Below the pieces are notes generated by a model that was given only the letters and a program-made list of their open reading frames with translations, was not told where the DNA came from and made no database searches. Position numbers and translations under genes: made by a program. Below are positions 57,307 through 64,000 of a stretch of 64,000 bases of DNA, piece after piece; the stretch's first letter is position 1, and each line of letters begins with the position of its first letter. This stretch comes from Shewanella mesophila (lineage in GTDB: Bacteria > Pseudomonadota > Gammaproteobacteria > Enterobacterales > Shewanellaceae), in assembly GCF_019457515.1 (NCBI RefSeq), contig NZ_CP080421.1:2046001-2110000 (forward strand), given 5' to 3'.

Positions 57307-58587
57307 ATGAAGCAACTACGACTCGAACCCATCAGTAAAGTCCAAGGTACAATTAACATCCCTGGCTCTAAGAGCATTTCTAACCGTGCGCTATTGTTAG
57401 CGACGTTGGCGAAAGGTAAGACTAAGCTCACCAATCTGCTCGATTCAGATGATATTCGTTACATGCTTGCATCACTCGAGCAATTGGGAGTTAATTATCA
57501 TCTCTCCGATGACAAAACCGTTTGTGAGCTTGAAGGGCTAGGTGGCGTCATCAATGCGGCGCAGCCCCAAAGTCTGTTTCTAGGTAATGCGGGAACGGCG
57601 ATGCGTCCCTTATGTGCTGCGCTTACATTGGGAACGGGTCAGTTTACCTTGACGGGCGAACCTCGAATGGAAGAGCGTCCGATAGGCGACTTAGTTGATG
57701 CGCTACGCGATCTTGGTGCTGAGATTCACTATCTTAAAAATGAAAATTTTCCGCCGTTAACTATTAATGCAACCGGCCTTAACGGTGGTGATGTCGAAAT
57801 TGCTGGTGATCTGTCGAGCCAGTTTTTAACCGCTTTATTGATGGTTGCACCGTTAGCAACCGATACGGTAAATATTAAGATCAAAGGAGAGTTGGTTTCC
57901 AAGCCCTATATCGACATCACAATCGCGATGATGGCCCAATTTGGGGTCAAGGTGATTAACCATGACTATCAAAGATTCGAAATTCTCTCTGGTCAATCTT
58001 ATGTCTCTCCTGGTTCCGTACTCGTTGAAGGAGATGCGTCCTCTGCGTCTTACTTCTTAGCCGCAGGCGCCATAAAAGGCGGTGAAGTGAAAGTAACCGG
58101 GGTTGGTCTTAAGAGTATTCAAGGTGACGTTAAATTTGCCGATGTGCTGGAGAAAATGGGCGCAGAGATAGAGTGGGGCGATGATTATATTATCGCTCGA
58201 GCAGGTAAGTTAACGGCTGTCGACTTAGATATGAATCATATTCCTGATGCCGCCATGACCATTGCAACTACCGCACTCTTTGCCGAAGGAACGACCATTA
58301 TTCGCAACATTTACAATTGGCGTATTAAAGAAACTGATCGCTTGGCTGCTATGGCGACAGAGTTGCGAAAAGTCGGTGCGACTGTCGATGAAGGTAACGA
58401 TTATATTGCGGTCACGCCGCCAGTGAAGCCTCATACAGCTGATATCGATACCTATAATGATCATCGCATGGCCATGTGTTTCTCTATGCTTGCCTTTGCC
58501 GATTGTGGTATCACCATTAACGATCCAGATTGTACCTCTAAAACCTTTCCTAATTACTTTAAAAAGTTTGCTGCGCTAGCAGTCTAA
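57307..58587 (+). CDS. aroA: 5-enolpyruvylshikimate-3-phosphate synthase
   Basis: A 426-residue shikimate-pathway enzyme transferring enolpyruvate from PEP to shikimate-3-phosphate, on the way to chorismate. Signatures are [21 protein letters not shown] (residues ~19-39), [20 protein letters not shown] (the PEP-site loop of glyphosate-sensitive class I enzymes), [22 protein letters not shown] and [21 protein letters not shown]. It follows a long control region and leads into cmk-rpsA. Confidence 0.98.
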   Translation: MKQLRLEPISKVQGTINIPGSKSISNRALLLATLAKGKTKLTNLLDSDDIRYMLASLEQLGVNYHLSDDKTVCELEGLGGVINAAQPQSLFLGNAGTAMRPLCAALTLGTGQFTLTGEPRMEERPIGDLVDALRDLGAEIHYLKNENFPPLTINATGLNGGDVEIAGDLSSQFLTALLMVAPLATDTVNIKIKGELVSKPYIDITIAMMAQFGVKVINHDYQRFEILSGQSYVSPGSVLVEGDASSASYFLAAGAIKGGEVKVTGVGLKSIQGDVKFADVLEKMGAEIEWGDDYIIARAGKLTAVDLDMNHIPDAAMTIATTALFAEGTTIIRNIYNWRIKETDRLAAMATELRKVGATVDEGNDYIAVTPPVKPHTADIDTYNDHRMAMCFSMLAFADCGITINDPDCTSKTFPNYFKKFAALAV

Positions 58588-58596
58588 CTTTTGTTA

Positions 58597-58634
58597 ATCA
58601 ATGAGAGGTTGGTCCATATAAACCTCTCATTGAT
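58597..58634. other. 14-bp hairpin between aroA and cmk
   Basis: ATCAATGAGAGGTT (58597-58610) and AACCTCTCATTGAT (58621-58634) are exact reverse complements with a 10-base loop. No T-run follows on either strand. It may be a transcript end or processing signal after aroA. Confidence 0.75.
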
Positions 58635-58699
58635 CTGCACTGATTAAGTCTACGTACCAATAATCTGAAGTTTTTACCGCTTTGTTATCAGATTTGGTT

Positions 58700-58715
58700 T
58701 ATAATGCGCGCGCGC
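58700..58715 (+). promoter_or_regulatory. cmk-rpsA promoter -10 with GC discriminator
   Basis: TATAAT at 58700-58705 is followed at once by GCGCGCGCGC (58706-58715). The pure GC discriminator after a perfect -10 is a hallmark of stringently controlled ribosomal promoters. No strong -35 is visible at 17 bases. Confidence 0.45.
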
Positions 58716-58774
58716 TTTTTCAGTGGACGACATTCGAGATCTTTAGGGAAGATAGATTTAATTTGGAGAAACAT

Positions 58775-59467
58775 ATGTCACAACGGGCTCCTATCGTCAC
58801 TATTGACGGCCCTAGCGGTGCAGGTAAAGGTACAGTAAGTCAGATACTTGCAACAAAATTAGGTTGGAAGTTGTTAGATAGCGGCGCCATATATCGTGTG
58901 CTTGCTTTGGCGGCTATTCATCATAATGTAGAACTAGACAACGAAGCATCATTGGCCTTGTTAGCGGCACACTTAGATGTGCAATTCATTACAACTAACG
59001 CAAACGGCATCAAAGTTGTGCTAGAAGGAGAGGATGTCTCTCATGCAATTCGTAGCCAAGAATGCTCTAACGCTGCGTCTAAAGTGGCTGCTTTTCCAAG
59101 TGTGCGAGAAGCACTATTACGTCGCCAGCGAGCTTTTGCTGAAGCGCCTGGCCTAATCGCCGATGGTCGCGACATGGGAACAGTGGTATTCCCGTCAACA
59201 CCCGCTAAACTTTATTTAACTGCGTCAGCAGAGGAACGGGCGCAAAGACGCTATAATCAGTTGCAGGACAAGGGCTTCGATGTTAATATCGACCGTCTTT
59301 TAGCTGAGGTCATTGAACGCGATGAGCGTGATATGAATCGTCCCGTTGCTCCTTTGATACCAGCTGAGGACGCGCTTATTATCGATACAACGGCAATAGG
59401 CATTGATGAGGTTGTTGAGCTTGCGCTTGCCCACATCATACAAAAATTACCTAACGTTAGCTTGTAA
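58775..59467 (+). CDS. cmk: Cytidylate kinase
   Basis: A 230-residue nucleoside monophosphate kinase phosphorylating CMP and dCMP. The P-loop GPSGAGKGT is at residues ~13-21, and [20 protein letters not shown] and the lid region [11 protein letters not shown] are typical. The ATG at 58775 follows GGAGAAACAT and matches the family start. An in-frame ATG at 58682 would add 31 residues upstream of the likely promoter, so it is rejected. It precedes rpsA, as in E. coli. Confidence 0.96.
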   Translation: MSQRAPIVTIDGPSGAGKGTVSQILATKLGWKLLDSGAIYRVLALAAIHHNVELDNEASLALLAAHLDVQFITTNANGIKVVLEGEDVSHAIRSQECSNAASKVAAFPSVREALLRRQRAFAEAPGLIADGRDMGTVVFPSTPAKLYLTASAEERAQRRYNQLQDKGFDVNIDRLLAEVIERDERDMNRPVAPLIPAEDALIIDTTAIGIDEVVELALAHIIQKLPNVSL

Positions 59468-59481
59468 AGGCTAGCGTTTTA
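59453..59481 (+). terminator. Hairpin overlapping the end of cmk, possible partial terminator
   Basis: AACGTTAGC (59453-59461) and GCTAGCGTT (59470-59478) form a 9-bp stem with one G-U pair and an 8-base loop, followed by TTTT. It covers the cmk stop codon (59465-59467). It may reduce read-through from cmk into rpsA. Confidence 0.45.
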
Positions 59482-59566
59482 CTATTTGTCATATGGATGT
59501 GACGAATTATTAATCTGACTCCACGTCTAGGATGGGCTGTGGTTTATTACTTTAAGTAAATTAAAC

Positions 59567-61234
59567 ATGACTGAATCTTTTGCTGATCTATTTGAACAAT
59601 CCCTTGAAACACTTGAGTTCCGTCCAGGTTCTATCGTTCGTGGTACTGTAGTATCAATCCAGAATGGTATGGTACTTGTTGACGCAGGTCTTAAGTCAGA
59701 AAGCCCAATCCCAGCTGAACAGTTCAAAAACGCTCAAGGCGTTCTTGAAATCGCAGTTGGTGACCAAGTTGACGTAGCCCTTGACTCTGTTGAAGATGGT
59801 TTCGGTGAAACTCAACTTTCTCGCGAGAAAGCTAAGCGTCACGAAGCTTGGATCGTTCTAGAAAAAGCTTACGAAGATGCTGAAACTGTAATCGGTATCA
59901 TCAATGGTAAGGTTAAAGGCGGTTTCACTGTTGAATTAAACGGTATCCGTGCATTCCTACCAGGTTCTCTAGTTGACGTTCGCCCAGTTCGCGATACCGC
60001 TCACCTAGAAAACAAAGAACTAGAATTCAAAGTTATCAAGTTAGACCAGAAGCGCAACAATGTTGTTGTTTCTCGTCGTGCTGTGATCGAATCTGAAAGC
60101 AGTGCAGAGCGTGATGCTCTTCTTGAAAACCTACAAGAAGGCCAAGCAGTTAAGGGTATCGTTAAGAACCTTACTGACTACGGTGCTTTCGTAGATCTAG
60201 GTGGCGTTGACGGTCTTCTACATATCACTGATATGGCTTGGAAGCGCGTTAAGCACCCATCTGAAATCGTAAATGTTGGTGACGAAATCAACGTTAAAGT
60301 ACTTAAGTACGATCGTGAGCGCACTCGTGTTTCACTAGGTCTTAAGCAACTTGGCGAAGATCCATGGTTAGAAATCAGCAAGCGCTACCCAGAAAACACT
60401 AAGTTAACTGGTCGCGTAACTAACCTTACTGACTACGGTTGTTTCGTTGAAATCGAAGAAGGCGTTGAAGGTCTAGTACACGTTTCTGAAATGGATTGGA
60501 CTAACAAGAACATTCACCCATCTAAGGTTGTTAACCTAGGTGATGAAGTTGAAGTTCTAGTGCTAGACATCGATGAAGAGCGTCGTCGTATCTCTCTAGG
60601 TCTTAAGCAATGTAAAGTTAACCCATGGGATGATTTTGCAGAACGTTTCCAAAAAGGTGACAAAGTTACTGGTAAGATCAAGTCAATCACTGACTTCGGT
60701 ATCTTCATCGGTCTTGACGGCGGCATCGACGGTCTAGTTCACCTATCTGACATTTCTTGGAACGGTACTGGCGAAGAAGCTGTATCTGATTACAAGAAAG
60801 GCGACGAAATCAACGCAGTTGTACTTTCAGTTGACCCAGAGCGCGAGCGTATCAGCTTAGGCGTTAAGCAAACTGAAGACGATCCATTCAACGCTTATCT
60901 TGCAGATAAGAAGAAAGGTGCTATCGTAAACGGTACTGTTGTTGCTGTAGACGCTAAAGGTGTAACTATCGAGCTAGCAGACACTGTAGAAGGTTATCTA
61001 CGTGTTGCTGATATTTCTCGTGAGCGCATCGAAGATGCATCTACTGTATACTCAGTAGGTGACGCTGTTGAATCTAAGTTCATGGGTGTTGATCGCAAGA
61101 ACCGCACTATCAGCCTATCTATCAAAGCGAAAGATGAAGCTGATGAGAAGGAAGCGATGGCTAACTTGAACAAGCAAGATGACGTTGCTATGAGCAGTGC
61201 CATGGCTGAAGCGTTCAAAGCAGCTCGTAAGTAA
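59567..61234 (+). CDS. rpsA: 30S ribosomal protein bS1
   Basis: A 555-residue mRNA-binding ribosomal protein made of six S1 (OB-fold) repeats. Repeats one and two bind the ribosome; three to six bind mRNA. Repeating phrases such as [47 protein letters not shown] and [24 protein letters not shown] show repeats three to five clearly (quoted here in parts). Codon choice is strongly biased, as in highly expressed genes. The start is ATG 59567 with a weak ribosome site, as expected for autoregulated rpsA. Confidence 0.98.
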   Translation: MTESFADLFEQSLETLEFRPGSIVRGTVVSIQNGMVLVDAGLKSESPIPAEQFKNAQGVLEIAVGDQVDVALDSVEDGFGETQLSREKAKRHEAWIVLEKAYEDAETVIGIINGKVKGGFTVELNGIRAFLPGSLVDVRPVRDTAHLENKELEFKVIKLDQKRNNVVVSRRAVIESESSAERDALLENLQEGQAVKGIVKNLTDYGAFVDLGGVDGLLHITDMAWKRVKHPSEIVNVGDEINVKVLKYDRERTRVSLGLKQLGEDPWLEISKRYPENTKLTGRVTNLTDYGCFVEIEEGVEGLVHVSEMDWTNKNIHPSKVVNLGDEVEVLVLDIDEERRRISLGLKQCKVNPWDDFAERFQKGDKVTGKIKSITDFGIFIGLDGGIDGLVHLSDISWNGTGEEAVSDYKKGDEINAVVLSVDPERERISLGVKQTEDDPFNAYLADKKKGAIVNGTVVAVDAKGVTIELADTVEGYLRVADISRERIEDASTVYSVGDAVESKFMGVDRKNRTISLSIKAKDEADEKEAMANLNKQDDVAMSSAMAEAFKAARK

Positions 61235-61247
61235 ATCGCCTGAAGTT

Positions 61248-61266
61248 CGGGGATGTTGCATCCCCG
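61248..61266. other. Hairpin between rpsA and ihfB
   Basis: CGGGGATG (61248-61255) and CATCCCCG (61259-61266) form a perfect 8-bp stem with a TTG loop, 14 bases after rpsA. No T-run follows. It could partly end or protect the abundant rpsA mRNA while letting some transcripts continue into ihfB. Confidence 0.65.
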
Positions 61267-61305
61267 TTAGGTGACTGTGTTTGGCTTGATTATAGAGGGT
61301 ACAGG

Positions 61306-61593
61306 ATGACTAAATCCGAACTGATCGAAAAACTTGCCACTAGGCAGTCGCAGCTGTCGGCAAAAGAAGTAGAAAGTGCAATCAAAGAGATGTTGGAGCA
61401 GATGGCAACAACATTAGAAGGCGGCGATCGTATCGAGATCCGTGGTTTTGGTAGTTTTTCTCTTCATTATCGTGCACCGCGTGTTGGCCGTAACCCTAAG
61501 ACTGGAACGTCAGTCGAGTTAGAAGGCAAATATGTACCGCACTTTAAGCCTGGCAAAGAACTGCGTGAGCGCGTTGATTCAATCAACTCGTAA
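61306..61593 (+). CDS. ihfB: Integration host factor beta subunit
   Basis: A 95-residue DNA-bending protein of the HU/IHF family. The conserved [21 protein letters not shown] and the beta-arm region [26 protein letters not shown], with Pro in the arm tip, are present. With IhfA it bends DNA sharply in replication, recombination and transcription. The start is ATG 61306 after TACAGG. It is 71 bases after rpsA, as in E. coli (himD). Confidence 0.98.
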   Translation: MTKSELIEKLATRQSQLSAKEVESAIKEMLEQMATTLEGGDRIEIRGFGSFSLHYRAPRVGRNPKTGTSVELEGKYVPHFKPGKELRERVDSINS

Positions 61594-61604
61594 ATGACAT
61601 TGTT

Positions 61605-61632
61605 TTAAAAGCCTCCGAAAGGGGGCTTTTTT
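61605..61632 (+). terminator. Terminator of ihfB
   Basis: AAAAGCCTCC (61607-61616) and GGGGGCTTTT (61621-61630) form a stem with one G-T pair and a GAAA tetraloop, followed by T residues. Confidence 0.93.
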
Positions 61633-61715
61633 ATATCTAAATTCTCGGTATCGCTAGCTAGTTAGCTAAAATTCTTAGATAATCAACCCATCATTACGCG
61701 TATATGGAGTGTAAC

Positions 61716-62036
61716 GTGAAGTCATTTATAGCCACTGTGCTTGTCGCGTTGTTTTTCGTGCTAGCCCTGTTATTTGGTGCTCGCAATGAGCAGTTGGTGA
61801 CAATCAGTTATTTTGTTGCTCAAGGTGAATATCGCCTTCCTGTTGTGTTGGGCGCTGTATTTTTGGCAGGTTTCCTTGTTAGCTGGCTATTCGCCATTTA
61901 TCACATTAGTAAAATGAAATTAGTTGTGCGTCAGGCAAACAAAAAGATAGCGCAATTGGAAACAAAACTATCACCTTTAGTTCCTACCACGCAATCAGCT
62001 CTAGTGGATTCTAACGCTAAGGAACGAAACGCTTAA
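61716..62036 (+). CDS. lapA: LPS assembly protein A (LapA, YciS)
   Basis: A 106-residue inner-membrane protein with two helices (residues ~2-20 and ~42-62) and a cytoplasmic coiled-coil tail (VVRQANKKIAQLETKLS). Matches LapA/YciS (DUF1049: NEQLVTISYFVAQGEYRLPVVL). It partners LapB in controlling LpxC turnover and LPS amount. I set the start at GTG 61716, which has GGAG 7 bases upstream (TGGAGTGTAAC). ATG 61704 is in frame but overlaps that ribosome site. It precedes lapB by 1 base. Confidence 0.9.
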   Translation: MKSFIATVLVALFFVLALLFGARNEQLVTISYFVAQGEYRLPVVLGAVFLAGFLVSWLFAIYHISKMKLVVRQANKKIAQLETKLSPLVPTTQSALVDSNAKERNA

Positions 62037-62037
62037 T

Positions 62038-63198
62038 ATGTTAGAGATCCTGTTTCTGTTACTTCCCATTGCAGCGGGTTATGGCTGGTATATGGGGCGC
62101 CGTAGCATTAGGCATAAACAGAATAGTAAACGTAAACAATTGAGTCGGGACTATTTTACTGGGCTTAACTTTTTACTCTCTAACGAATCAGATAAAGCGG
62201 TTGATCTCTTCATCTCGATGCTTGATGTCGATGATGACACCATCGACACCCATCTTTCCCTTGGCTCACTATTTAGAAAACGAGGCGAAGTCGATCGCTC
62301 TATACGCATTCATCAAAACCTAATTGCGCGACCTAGCTTGACTAACGAACAACGCGATATCGCCATGATGGAACTTGGCAAAGACTACTTGGCAGCTGGT
62401 TTCTACGACAGGGCAGAAGAGATATTTCTTAACCTTGTGCGTCAAGAAGATCACAGTCAAGAAGCGGAAGACCAGCTAATTGCCATTTATCAAGTGACTA
62501 AAGATTGGCAAAAAGCGATTGATATTATTCAGACGTTAAAACGTAAACGTCAGCAATCGCTGAAACACCTGTGCGCTCATCTTTACTGCGAGCTCGCGGA
62601 TGAACAACAAGATCTTGAGTTAAAACTGAAGACACTTAGCTTGGCGCTGAAACAAGACAATAATTGTGGCCGAGCGCTATTACACTTAGCTAAACTCTAT
62701 CTCAACCAACAAGATGTAGCGCACGGTAAAGAGATGATAGTTCGTCTTAAAGACGCTGACATTGAACTCTTTCCAGAAGCCCTCGCTATCGCCAATGAAT
62801 TGTATCAATCACCCGATGAACGTAGCGCCTATCGTGAACTGCTTCGTGAAGCACTAGAGCAGGGCGCAGGTGCGAGTGTGGCGATAACCTTAGCACAGCA
62901 CATGATTGAACATGGTGAGCTGCAAGATGCAGAAAAACTGATCTTAGATGGCCTCTATCGTCACCCGACAATGAAAAGCTTTCAGCATCTAATGAAGATG
63001 CAATTACAACATGCTGAAGATGGCCAGGCTAAGCAAAGCCTCAATATGCTATCTGAGTTAGTAGAACAACAAATCAAATATCGACCGAGTTACCGCTGCA
63101 CCGAGTGTGGATTTCCGTCACACACACTTTATTGGCATTGCCCCTCCTGCAAAAGTTGGGGTTCTATCAAGCGGATACGCGGTCTAGACGGTGAATAA
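62038..63198 (+). CDS. lapB: LPS assembly protein B (LapB, YciM)
   Basis: A 386-residue protein. It has an N-terminal membrane anchor (residues ~2-19), then about nine TPR units (e.g. [22 protein letters not shown]) and a C-terminal rubredoxin-like zinc ribbon with [18 protein letters not shown]. LapB recruits FtsH to degrade LpxC, balancing LPS and phospholipid synthesis; the TPR and metal site are both required. Paired with lapA and overlapping the start region of pyrF. Confidence 0.96.
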   Translation: MLEILFLLLPIAAGYGWYMGRRSIRHKQNSKRKQLSRDYFTGLNFLLSNESDKAVDLFISMLDVDDDTIDTHLSLGSLFRKRGEVDRSIRIHQNLIARPSLTNEQRDIAMMELGKDYLAAGFYDRAEEIFLNLVRQEDHSQEAEDQLIAIYQVTKDWQKAIDIIQTLKRKRQQSLKHLCAHLYCELADEQQDLELKLKTLSLALKQDNNCGRALLHLAKLYLNQQDVAHGKEMIVRLKDADIELFPEALAIANELYQSPDERSAYRELLREALEQGAGASVAITLAQHMIEHGELQDAEKLILDGLYRHPTMKSFQHLMKMQLQHAEDGQAKQSLNMLSELVEQQIKYRPSYRCTECGFPSHTLYWHCPSCKSWGSIKRIRGLDGE

Positions 63199-63232
63199 AT
63201 TAGCAAAAAATGCAAAGCATCAGGAGAGATTA

Positions 63233-63928
63233 ATGAGCAACAAACCTATCATAGTGGCATTAGATTTCGATAATAAGGCCGAAGCTTTGCAGCTCATTGA
63301 TCAGTTAGACCCAAACATGTGTCGTCTGAAAGTCGGCAAAGAGATGTTTACCTTGTTTGGTCCAGAGCTGGTTAACGAGATCCATAAGCGCAATTTCGAT
63401 CTGTTTTTAGACCTTAAATTTCATGACATCCCTAATACAGTTGCTAAAGCGGTTGCTGCGGCTGCAGAACTTGGGGTTTGGATGACCAATGTTCACGCTA
63501 GTGGTGGCTTAGCTATGATGCAAGCCGCTCAACAAGCATTATTGCCCTACGGTGACAAAGCCCCACTATTGATTGCGGTTACCGTATTGACTTCAATGAG
63601 TGACGACGATCTCAAGTTGCTTGGTATTAATGTTCCTGCAGCCGAACATGTTAAGCGTCTTGCTGCACTGACTCAACAGGCGGGGCTTGCAGGCATCGTG
63701 TGTTCTGCTCAAGAAGCGACTATGTTAAAAGCAGAATTTGGCCGAGCATTCAAATTAGTTACACCAGGTATTCGTCCAGCGGGCAGCGATAAAGGTGACC
63801 AACATAGGGTGATGACACCTGTTGAGGCGCTGGCTGCTGGCTCTGATTATCTGGTAATAGGTCGCCCAATCACTAAAGCTGCCGATCCTTTAGCAGCATT
63901 GACAGCAATACACGCATCGCTAAGCTAG
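63233..63928 (+). CDS. pyrF: Orotidine 5'-phosphate decarboxylase
   Basis: A 231-residue enzyme of pyrimidine synthesis converting OMP to UMP. The catalytic Asp-Lys-Asp network is in [17 protein letters not shown], with VALDFDN at the N-terminus and [21 protein letters not shown] for phosphate binding. The ATG at 63233 follows AGGAGAG and matches the family start; an earlier frame start at 63191 would overlap lapB by 8 bases. Confidence 0.97.
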   Translation: MSNKPIIVALDFDNKAEALQLIDQLDPNMCRLKVGKEMFTLFGPELVNEIHKRNFDLFLDLKFHDIPNTVAKAVAAAAELGVWMTNVHASGGLAMMQAAQQALLPYGDKAPLLIAVTVLTSMSDDDLKLLGINVPAAEHVKRLAALTQQAGLAGIVCSAQEATMLKAEFGRAFKLVTPGIRPAGSDKGDQHRVMTPVEALAAGSDYLVIGRPITKAADPLAALTAIHASLS

Positions 63929-63988
63929 AGCATCCGAACAATTAACACAGAAGTTGACCTGACTGAAACATAATCCAAGGAGTTGAAA

Positions 63989-64000
63989 ATGTTTAATTAC
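63989..64000 (+). CDS. Start of an unidentified gene, cut by the window edge
   Basis: ATG at 63989 is preceded by AAGGAG about 8 bases upstream. Only four codons (MFNY) are visible, so no function can be given. Confidence 0.45.

Overview
The window is chromosomal DNA from a gammaproteobacterium, almost certainly a Shewanella species. The evidence is the pykA / hexR / zwf-pgl-edd-eda block next to psrA-fadE, the closeness of Lrp, GyrA, IF3, L20 and RNR proteins to their enterobacterial and Shewanella counterparts, and gene pairs kept in this group (tusDCB-tusE beside yccA, ubiG beside a HAD phosphatase, cmk-rpsA-ihfB-lapA-lapB-pyrF). G+C is moderate and fairly even. I see no insertion sequence, prophage, integrase, CRISPR array or toxin-antitoxin pair. 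This is core genome.

Layout. 1-2.3 kb: end of an EAL phosphodiesterase, a ychJ-type SEC-C protein overlapping a secreted NTF2-like protein, and smrA. 2.7-7.7 kb: an M2 peptidase lipoprotein diverging from psrA-fadE, the fatty-acid regulator and acyl-CoA dehydrogenase. 7.8-15.2 kb: central carbon block of pykA and hexR (minus) and the Entner-Doudoroff operon zwf-pgl-edd-eda (plus), with three HexR-like operators. 15.3-24 kb: ecotin, a DmeF-like metal exporter with its own MarR regulator and twin operators, eptA, a diguanylate cyclase, the PatZ-type lysine acetyltransferase and a small secreted protein. 24.3-24.7 kb: a duplicated tRNA-Val/tRNA-fMet cluster. 24.9-27.7 kb: norM diverging from ribE, plus two small proteins. 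28-31.2 kb: thrS-infC-rpmI-rplT, with a tRNA-mimicking thrS leader and a non-standard infC start codon. 31.3-34.2 kb: trxB, then ald diverging from lrp. 34.3-40.5 kb: ftsK-lolA-rarA-crcB-serS. 40.7-42.9 kb: tusE, tusB, tusC, tusD and yccA on the minus strand. 43-45.5 kb: punR/punC divergent pair and tRNA-Ser. 45.6-49.6 kb: class Ia ribonucleotide reductase nrdA-nrdB-yfaE with NrdR boxes and a DnaA-like box. 50-51.4 kb: ubiG and its HAD partner. 51.7-64 kb: gyrA, serC, an aromatic/aspartate aminotransferase, aroA, cmk-rpsA, ihfB, lapA-lapB-pyrF and the first codons of another gene.

How the parts work together. HexR probably senses KDPG and co-ordinates zwf-pgl-edd-eda with pykA. PsrA, from an operator overlapping its own promoter region, probably controls fadE. 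The DmeF exporter and MarR regulator look like a self-contained metal-responsive operon. Most of the regulatory interest is in cis elements rather than new proteins: the thrS anticodon-like hairpin, the AUA start of infC, paired NrdR boxes, twin MarR-type palindromes and several strong hairpins without U-tracts. I found no convincing previously undescribed multi-gene system. The least-explained items are two or three very small ORFs and the U-less hairpins between genes.
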